A stretch of DNA of 64,000 nt from NCBI GenBank assembly GCA_025529335.1, contig JAMYHX010000002.1:124001-188000 (forward strand), written 5' to 3'. Positions 55,001-64,000 of this stretch are shown here, in pieces (position 1 is the first letter of the stretch; every line of letters begins with the position of its first letter). This stretch comes from Rhizopus sp. PT2906. Its lineage: Eukaryota > Mucoromycota > Mucoromycetes > Mucorales > Rhizopodaceae. Position numbers and translations under genes: made by a program. The notes below the pieces were generated by a model. The model was not told where the DNA came from. It did no database searches and worked only from the letters and a program-made list of their open reading frames with translations.

Positions 55001-58000
55001 TATGACGATATAACTAAAGGAATTGACGAAATGAAGGCTTGTCCTTATCAGACAGAGAAGTTTGAGGACACACTCGGCCGTATTCAAAAGATCGTACGTA
55101 TGAAATCCAATTTTATTTATTTGATCTGACTTTTCCCCTTATAGATTGATCGTTTGAACCTCGAAAACTACTCAAATCTTGACCAATGGGTTTCCGGTTT
55201 GGACAAGCGTATCGAAACTGTATTGATTGCTCGTTTACAACAAGCCATTAAGGCTTGGACAAACGCATTCATGGGTGTTAATGAAGAAGCCGTTGTGCCT
55301 GAGGTCAGTATGTCAAAGTCTAGACGTAAGAGAAAAGCTGGTGGCCAACGCGATAGCATTGCTCCTGTTGAAGAAACTACAGTAGCTCAGAAATCATCAG
55401 ATGTTAAGCCTGCTCTCCAGGTACTTATTCATGAAGTCCGTATTCGTAATCAAGTCATGTACCTTGATCCTCCTATCGAGCAAGCTAGAACCAGCTGGTG
55501 GTTCCAACTTCATGATTGGTTGGCTGTTGTCTGTCATCTTCCTCGTATTCAAAGCTCACGTTATGAAGGCGGGCTCAGTGTTAAAGATAACCCAACTATC
55601 GAAAAAACGTATTCTAGTCTTTTGACCCGTATGGGCGATAATTCTCTTGAATACGCTTATCAAATTGTTGAAGACAAGATTCGCCAAGTCTCTGATTATG
55701 TCAACATTTGGCTACAGTATCAATCCTTATGGGATCTGGAATCTAGCCACGTCTTTTCGATCCTTGAAGATGATCTCGGTAAATGGCAGCAAATTTTGTT
55801 AGAAATCAAAAAGGCTAGATCTACATTTGACAATTCCGAAACCGAGCAATCATTTGGTCCACTTGTGATTGATTACGAGCAAGTGCAGAGTAAAGTGAAC
55901 CAAAAGTATGATCAATGGCAACGTGAAATCCTCAACAAGTTTGGCTCACTTTTGGGAACTTCCATGAAGGACTTCCATACTTCTGTCTCAAAAGCTCGTT
56001 ATGAACTTGAGCAGCAATCTATTGAAAGTAATTCTACTGGTGAAGCTGTAACCTTTATTACGTTCGTCCAAGATTTGAAGCGAAAAGTTGCCAAGTGGAG
56101 CCTAGATGTGGAATTGTTTAGACAAGGTCAGAAAACTCTCGAACGACAGCGTTTCCAATTCCCAGGAGATTGGGTGTATGTTGATCAAGTGGATGGTGAA
56201 TGGAGCGCTTTCAATGAAATCTTGAGCAGAAAGAACAATGCTATTCAAGAACAGATTGCTGGATTGCAAATGAAGATTGTTGCTGAAGATAAGGTTATTG
56301 AACAAAAGATTCGTGATATATGTGCTGAATGGGAGAAGACCAAACCTGTTCAGGGCGAAATTAAGCCAGATATTGCAACAAACACTTTGTCTATTTTCGA
56401 AGGACGTGTCACTCGCTTGAAGGAAGAGTATGATATGGTCTGCCGTGCTAAGGAAGCATTAGATCTAGAACAAACATCAGAAGCACGTCTAGATCCTGTT
56501 CTTGAAGAACTTCGAGATCTCAAGTCTGTGTGGACCGCTCTTGCCCGTGTATGGCAATCTCTGAATGAAATTCGTGACATTCCCTGGTCTTCAGTTGTCC
56601 CCCGTAAGGTGCGTCAGAGCATTGATGAACTCGTTAATTCCACAAAGGAAATGCCAAACCGTATGCGTCAATATGCTGCTTATGAATACATGCAAGATAC
56701 CCTCCGTCAGCTCTTGCGTGTGAATCCCCTAGTAGGCGACTTGAAATCTGAAGCTCTTCGTGAACGTCATTGGCGTCAAATCTTTAAATCTCTTCGTGTT
56801 GAAGGCCGCTTCACTTTATCTGAAATGACTCTTGGACACTTGTGGGATCTTGATCTTAAGCGTAATGAAACTGTTATTAAGGACGTCATTATGCAAGCCC
56901 AAGGTGAAATGGCACTTGAAGAGTTTTTGAAACAGATCAAGGAAACATGGACAGGATACGTTTTGGACCTGGTCAACTATCAAAACAGATGTCGTCTTAT
57001 TCGTGGATGGGATGACTTGTTCAGTAAATCGAGTGAACATCTTAATTCTCTTACTGCTATGAAGTTATCACCATACTATAAAGTATTTGAAGAAGACGCT
57101 TCATCTTGGGAAGATAAATTGAATCGCATTCATGTCCTTTTTGATGTTTGGATTGATGTTCAACGTCAATGGGTTTATCTTGAAGGTATCTTTAGTGGAA
57201 GCGTGGATATCAAGCATTTGCTCCCTGTAGAAACATCTCGTTTCCAAAGTATTAACACTGAATTCTTGACCGTCATGAAGAAAGTGTACAAGTCTCCATT
57301 TGTGTTGGATGTCCTTAATATTCCTAATATTCAAAAGTCTTTGGAACGTCTTGCAGAACTACTGAGCAAGATTCAAAAGGCCTTGGGTGAATATCTTGAA
57401 CGAGAACGTTCTTCATTCCCTCGTTTCTACTTTGTTGGTGACGAAGATTTGCTAGAAATCATTGGTAACAGCAAGGACATATTGCGTATACAGAAGCATT
57501 TCAAGAAGATGTTTGCTGGTATTGCTACCATTTTGTTAGATGAAGAGCAAACAGCTATTATCGGAATGGCCTCAAAGGAAGGTGAAGAAGTTCGATTCAA
57601 GACACCTGTGTCCATTAAGGATAATCCAAAGATCAATGACTGGTTGACTCTATTGGAAAAGGAGATGCGAGTATCACTTGCTCTGCTTTTAACTGACGCT
57701 GTCACCGAACTTGAAAACATTTACAATGCTGAAGAAATGAGCTCTTCCGACTTTATGGAATGGATAGACCGTTATCCTGCTCAGCTTGTCGTTTTAGCAG
57801 CTCAAATTATTTGGACCCAATCTGTGGACAAGGCACTTACCACCATTGATGACGCTGGTAACGGTGATCTAACACCAATGCAGCATGCAGTTACTCTTAT
57901 CGAAAGAAACTTGAATATCTTGGCTGATGCAGTTTTGCTTGATTTGCAGACCATCAAGCGAAGAAAGTGTGAACACCTTGTCACTGAACTTGTACATCAG

Positions 58001-61000
58001 CGTGATGTTACTCGACAACTTGTAGCCGACAATATTTCATCACCCAAAGATTTCAATTGGCTTTATCATATGCGATTTTACTTTAACAACACCGTCGAGA
58101 ATCCTATCCATCGATTGACTATCAACATGGCTAATGCCCAATTCTACTATGGATATGAATATCTTGGTGTCGTTGATCGTCTTGTCCAAACCCCATTGAC
58201 GGATCGTTGTTACTTGACTTTGACGCAAGCTTTGGAGCAGAGACTCGGCGGCTCTCCGTTTGGACCTGCAGGCACTGGTAAGACAGAATCTGTAAAGGCT
58301 TTGGGTGTACAGCTTGGTCGCTTTGTCCTTGTTTTCTGTTGTGATGAAACATTCGACTTCCAAGCTATGGGTCGTATCTTCATTGGTCTTTGTCAAGTTG
58401 GTGCATGGGGTTGCTTTGATGAATTCAATCGTCTTGAAGAACGTATCTTATCTGCTGTTTCCCAGCAAGTTCAAACTATCCAGTTAGGCCTTAAAGAGGC
58501 TACTACAAATCCTAATCATGAAATTGAATTGGTTGGTCGTAATGTCCGTGTCAATACTGACACAGGTATCTTTATTACCATGAATCCTGGCTATGCTGGT
58601 CGTTCCAACCTACCTGATAACTTGAAGAAGCTGTTTAGAAGTATGGCTATGACTAAGCCTGATCGTGAACTGATTGCCCAAGTGATGCTTTACTCTCAAG
58701 GTTTCCGTACTGCAGAAGTTTTGGCTTCAAAGGTTGTGCCCTTATTCAATCTTTGTGCCGAACAACTCTCTCCTCAGTCTCACTATGACTTTGGTTTGCG
58801 TGCTCTTAAGAGTGTACTGGTTAGTGCTGGTAACTTGAAGCGTGATCGTTTGGCACAACTTCGTCAAGAGATCGAAAAGGGTGAAGCTGATCAGACTGAA
58901 TACGCAAGAATCTCGGAACCCATTCCAGAACAACAGTTGCTTATTTCTAGTATCCGTGAAACAGTTGAGCCTAAACTTGTTGCCGATGATATCCCTCTTT
59001 TAACTAGCTTACTTGCAGATGTATTCCCTGGTGTTCACTATGCACCTGGTAACCTTGATCGCCTCAAGGAGGAATTACGTAAAGTCTGTGAAGAGCGTCG
59101 TCTTGTTCCTGGGGATGCATGGATGGAAAAGGTCATTCAGCTGTATCAAATTCAAAACATTCATCATGGTTTAATGATGGTTGGTCCCTCTGGTGCCGGT
59201 AAATCTACTGCCTGGAAGACACTACTTACTGCCTTGGAGCGTGTTGAAGGTGTAGAAGGTATCGCTTATACGATTGATCCTAAAGCAATTCCTAAAGATG
59301 CCCTGTATGGTACTCTGGACTCTACTACTCGTGAATGGACCGATGGTTTGTTCACTCATATCCTCCGTAAAATTGTTGATAACGTACGTGGTGAAAGCCA
59401 GAAACGTCATTGGATCATCTTTGATGGTGATGTTGATCCTGAATGGGTAGAAAACTTGAACTCTGTTCTTGACGATAATCGTCTTCTTACATTACCAAAC
59501 GGTGAACGTCTTAATCTACCACCCAATGTACGTATTATGTTTGAAGTCGAGACCCTCAAATATGCTACCCTAGCTACCGTTTCTCGTTGTGGTATGGTCT
59601 GGTTCAGTGAAGATATCATCACATTACCCATGATATTCTCCAATTACCTCGATACTCTCCGCAATGTACCCATGGATGAAATTGAAGAAGAGGGATCTTC
59701 TTCTCGTCGTCGTACGGAAAGTGGAAGCACTGCCGCAAACGGAGCCACTGCCACTGAAGGTGGAGTTTCACCCAACTTGCACACTCAGAGAGCTATTGCC
59801 GATATTATGGCTCCTGATCTTTCTGATGAAAACTGCCTAGTGGCTAAATGCTTGGATTATGCTTTTACCCTTGAGCATATTATGGACTTCACTCGCATGC
59901 GTGTACTTTCAACCTTCTTTTCACTTTTGAACAAGACGGTTCGCAATGTTTTAGAATACAACGCTCAGCATTCAGATTTCCCCATGACAGGCGATCATTT
60001 AGAAGGCTATATCACCAAGCGTATTATCTACTCTATTATCTGGAGTTTTACTGGTGATGCCAAGCTTGATTTACGAGCTGTTCTTGGAGACTTTGTTCGC
60101 GGAGTAACCACTTATGAACTACCACCCATCACAAATGGCCATACTATCATTGATTATGATATTGCTGTGAACACAGGTCAATGGGTGCCTTGGGAATCGA
60201 AGGTTCCTGTCATTGAAATCGAAACCCACAAGGTTTCTGATGCTGATATGATTATTCCCACCGTCGATACTATTCGTCATGAAGAGGTGCTTTACTCTTG
60301 GTTATCTGAGCACAAGCCTTTGATCTTGTGTGGTCCTCCTGGTTCCGGTAAAACCATGACGTTGTTCAGTGCTCTTAGAAAGCTTCCTGATATGGAAGTG
60401 GTGGGTCTTAACTTTTCAAGTGCAACAAGCCCTGAATTGGTCCTCAAGACTTTTGAACAACACTGTGAATATAGAAAGACACCCAATGGCGTCGTTCTTT
60501 CGCCACTCACCATTGGTCGATGGCTTGTTGTATTCTGTGATGAAATCAACTTGCCAGCTACAGATAAATACAACACACAGCGTGTTATCTCTTTCCTCAG
60601 ACAGCTTGTTGAATATAACGGTTTCTGGAGAACCAGTGACAAGTCTTGGGTTACCTTGGAACGCATTCAATTTGTTGGAGCATGTAACCCTCCAACTGAT
60701 CCTGGTCGTGTTCCTCTTTCACACCGTTTCCTTCGCCACGCACCTTTAGTTATGGTTGACTATGCTGGCCAGCTTTCACTCATGCAAATTTACGGTACAT
60801 TTACACGCGCTATGCTTAAACTTGTGCCCAATTTGCGTGGTTATGCCGAATCTCTTACTGCTGCGATGGTTGAATTGTATTTGGCTTCACAGAAACGATT
60901 TACTCCTGACATTCAAGCTCATTATATCTATTCTCCTCGTGAACTTACCCGTTGGGTTCGTGGTATCTATGAAGCCATTAAGCCTCTTGAAACTCTTACT

Positions 61001-64000
61001 GTCGAGGGTTTAGTTCGTATCTGGGCACATGAAGCTTTGCGTCTTTTCCAGGATCGTTTGGTAGATGAAGAGGAACGTAAATGGACCGATGATATGATCG
61101 ACTCTATTGCTAACAAGCACTTCCCCTCTATCAATCATGAAGAAGCGCTCGAAAGACCTATTCTTTTCTCTAATTGGTTGTCGAAGCACTATATTCCTGT
61201 TAAGCGTGAACAACTACGTGACTTTGCTAAGGCTAGACTTAAGGTCTTTTATGAAGAAGAACTCGATGTTGCATTGGTGCTCTTCAATGACGTCCTTGAA
61301 CATGTACTCCGTATTGATCGTGTCTTCAGACAACCTCAAGGTCATTTGCTTCTTATTGGTGTCAGTGGCTCTGGTAAGACTACATTGTCTCGATTCGTTG
61401 CATGGATGAACGGTTTAAGTGTTTTCCAAATCAAAGCGCACAACAAGTATACTGGTGCTGACTTTGATGATGACTTACGTACCGTGCTTCGTCGCGCTGG
61501 TTGCAAAGGTGAAAAGATTTGTTTCATTATGGACGAGTCCAATGTTCTTGACTCTGGTTTCCTTGAACGTATGAATACACTACTGGCTAATGCCGAAGTT
61601 CCCGGTTTGTTTGAAGGTGACGAGTATGCTTCGCTTATGACAGCATGTAAAGAAGGTGCCCAACGTGATGGCTTAATGCTTGATTCCAACGAAGAACTCT
61701 ACAAGTGGTTCACTCAACAGGTGATGCGAAATCTCCACGTCGTGTTTACCATGAACCCTCCCGAAGGCGGTCTTGCTTCACGTGCAGCCACTTCACCAGC
61801 TTTGTTCAATCGTTGTGTTCTTGACTGGTTCGGTGATTGGCCAGATCAAGCTTTCTACCAAGTTGGTATGGAGTTCACAAAGACTCTTGATCTTGACATG
61901 CCAAACTATGCCGCTCCTCTCAACTTCCCTATTGCCTACCGCAACTTGCCCATTCCTCCTAGCCATCGTGAAGCAGTTGTCAACGCACTTGTCTTTGTCC
62001 ATCAATCATTGTATGAAATCAATGCTAAGCTCAGCAAGCGTCAAGGACGATATAACTATGTCACACCTCGACACTTTTTGGACTTTATCTCTCATTACGT
62101 TCGACTTTATAACGAAAAGCGTGAAGATCTGGAAGAACAACAGCGCCATCTTAACGTTGGTCTTGAGAAATTAAAGGACACTGTGATCAAGGTAGAAGAG
62201 TTGAGAAAGAGTCTTGCTATAAAGAAGAATCAACTTGAATTGAAGCAAAATCAAGCAAATGAAAAGATTAAACAGATGGTTGAAGATGAAAAGGAAGCTG
62301 AACGTAAGAAAGCGGATTCTCTTGTCATCAAGAACAACTTGAAGATTCAGACACAGGTAATTTCCTAATAAAACTAATAAAACATAGGTTAATGCTATGC
62401 TATATAGGAAATCGAAGCTCGTCGTGCCGAAGTCGACAATGATTTGGCTAATGCTGAACCTGCTGTAAAGGAAGCTGAAATGAGTGTCAAGAGCATCAAG
62501 AGACAACACCTTACCGAAGTGAGATCTATGAGTAATCCTCCCGAAGCAGTCAAGCTTACAATGGAGTCTGTCTGTATCATGCTTGGACACAAGATTGACA
62601 GTTGGAAGACAGTGCAAAGTATCATTCGTCGTGATGACTTCATCTCTAGTATCGTAAATTACAATACAGAAGCCCAAATCACTAAACAACTACGTGATTT
62701 CATGCACAAGAACTATCTCAGCAACCCCAACTTTGAATTTGATGTTGTCAACCGTGCCTCCAAGGCATGTGGCCCTCTGTACAAATGGGTTACTGCTCAA
62801 TGCAACTTCTCTGCAATTTTGGATAGAGTTGGTCCTCTTAGAGAAGAACTTAACCAGCTGCAACGAAGCTCCGAAGAGACTCAGCTTCAGGCTGTGGAAA
62901 TGGACAAGGTCATTGCCGATCTTGAAGTCAGTATCCGCCGCTACAGAGATGAATATGCCGAACTTGTTGGTGAAACCCAGATCATTAAGGCTGAAATGGA
63001 ACGGGTGAAATCAAAGGTTGACAGAAGTATTACCCTTCTTAGCTCGTTATCATCCGAAAAGGTACGTTGGGAATCTGCAAGCCAAGCATTTGAAAGCCAA
63101 ATGGGCACAATTGTGGGTGATGTTCTCTTGGCCGCCGCCTTTATGGCTTATGGTGGCTACTTTGACCAGCAATACCGTGATATTCTTATTCAGAAATGGA
63201 TGGATCACTTGTTGGCAGCCAATATTCAATTCAAACATGAAGTATCTTTGACAGAATACCTTTCCTCTGCTGATGATCGTCTTTCATGGCAAGCCAATTC
63301 ACTTCCAGCAGATCAGCTCTGTATTGAAAATGCCATTATGCTCAAGAGATACAACAGATACCCATTGATCATTGATCCTTCAGGACAAGCTACAAACTTT
63401 TTGATTAACGAATACAAGGATCGCAAGATGACAGTGACTAGTTTCTTGGATGATTCATTCATCAAGAATCTCGAAAGTGCCTTGCGTTTCGGTAATCCCA
63501 TCTTAATTCAAGACGTTGAACACCTTGATCCTATCTTGAACCCTGTACTCAACAAGGAATTGCGTCGTACTGGTGGCCGTGTCTTGATTCGATTGGGCAA
63601 CCAAGATATTGACTTTTCACCTGCGTTCACACTCTTCCTCTCGACGCGTGATCCCTCTGTCAATTTTGCTCCAGATATCTGCTCTCGTGTCACCTTTGTC
63701 AACTTTACTGTCACCCGTGGCAGTTTACAAAGTCAGTGTCTGAACAAGGTCTTGAAGGCTGAACGTCCTGATGTTGATCAGAAACGTACCGATTTGATCA
63801 AGCTTCAAGGTGAATTCCAGCTTAAACTTCGTCATCTTGAAAAGTCTTTGTTACAAGCACTAAACGAATCAAAGGGTAATATTTTGGATGATGATAAAGT
63901 TATTGATACTCTTGAGACGCTAAAGAAGGAAGCCGCGGAAATTACACGCAAGGTCGACGAAACAAACACGATTATGCAAGAAGTTGACCAGACGACGGCT
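52025..64000 (+). CDS. DYN1: Cytoplasmic dynein heavy chain, 3' end outside the window
   Basis: Minus-end-directed microtubule motor. Exons: 52025-52289, 52340-52782, 52836-53073, 53123-53215, 53267-53393, 53448-53947, 54000-55093, 55145-62356 and 62408 to beyond 64000; about 3855 codons are inside the window. The N-terminal tail (dimerisation, intermediate-chain binding) spans about 1-1300 and the linker follows. P-loops: AAA1 GPAGTGKTES (about 1960), AAA2 GPSGAGKSTAW (about 2267), AAA3 GPPGSGKTMTL (about 2650), AAA4 GVSGSGKTTLSRF (about 2992). Walker B sites include CFDEFNRLEERILS and CFIMDESNVLDSGFLE. Stalk coiled coil 1 (about 62110-62330), the microtubule-binding domain (about 62530-62830) and coiled coil 2 follow; AAA5 starts near 63330. 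A Ser/Thr/Ala-rich insertion lies at about 59690-59775. All four P-loops are intact. Introns cluster in the first 3 kb; exon 8 is 7.2 kb. Confidence 0.97.

Noticed and set aside
55145..64000. Many long antisense open frames inside the dynein gene (up to 172 codons)
   Set aside because: They are shadows of codon bias in the coding strand, overlap intact dynein exons and show no domain or splice logic.

Overview
The window looks like a 64 kb piece of nuclear genome from an early-diverging fungus, most likely Mucoromycota (Mucorales-like). The DNA is A+T-rich. Genes are cut by many short (about 45-75 nt) GT-AG introns, often with an internal CTAAC/CTGAC-like branch site. The gene set is fungal (NuA4 subunit EAF7, HAL4/5-type kinase, MRP-like mitochondrial PPR proteins, cerevisin/proteinase K-type subtilase, membrane delta-12 desaturase of the FAD2 type), yet it also includes genes lost from many yeasts: an SMN homologue, a full cytoplasmic dynein heavy chain and an EDC3 with LSm, FDF and YjeF_N parts. 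The phylum call is an inference from protein style and gene structure, not from a search.

Layout. 1-12.3 kb is a dense housekeeping block: translation factor eEF1B (+), 5-formyl-THF cyclo-ligase (+), COPII coat SEC24 (-), peroxisome factor PEX11 (+), a mitochondrial PPR protein (+) and tubulin cofactor E (-). 12.3-17.5 kb is gene-poor: a broken Ty3/Gypsy gag-protease fragment, low-complexity near-repeats and a G+C-richer patch ending in an A32 run. 17.5-23.6 kb holds the FAD2-type desaturase (-), EAF7 (-) and a second large PPR protein (-). 23.6-27 kb has no gene I can support. 27-31 kb holds an HSL-type alpha/beta hydrolase (+), a STIMATE-family membrane protein (+) and EDC3 (-). 32.8-36.1 kb holds a bHLH factor (+) and a HAL4/5-like kinase with a GC-AG intron (+). 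36.6-38.1 kb is a decayed Crypton tyrosine recombinase. 38.7-47.4 kb holds a SAM/NAB-like protein (-), an NF-X1-type zinc-finger protein (-), SMN (-), TIM8 (+) and a protein with a CH-like C-terminus (+). 47.5-49.4 kb is a secreted subtilase with an odd Lys/Thr-rich spacer (-). 49.4-52 kb is gene-poor and carries a TnpB/Fanzor-like fragment. 52 kb to the end is the 5' part of a cytoplasmic dynein heavy chain (+), which runs off the window.

The genes do not form one pathway. Recurrent themes are protein and organelle traffic (SEC24, PEX11, TIM8, dynein, TBCE for tubulin supply), RNA metabolism (PPR proteins, EDC3, SMN) and transcription control (EAF7, bHLH, NF-X1, SAM/NAB). I found no intact novel mobile or defence system. 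The most unusual items are decayed transposon pieces of three different classes (Ty3/Gypsy, Crypton, TnpB/Fanzor-like), an in-frame retainable intron in SMN, a GC-AG intron, a 27-nt microexon and the subtilase spacer. All exon boundaries were assigned by eye from splice motifs, reading phase and family conservation, without transcripts.
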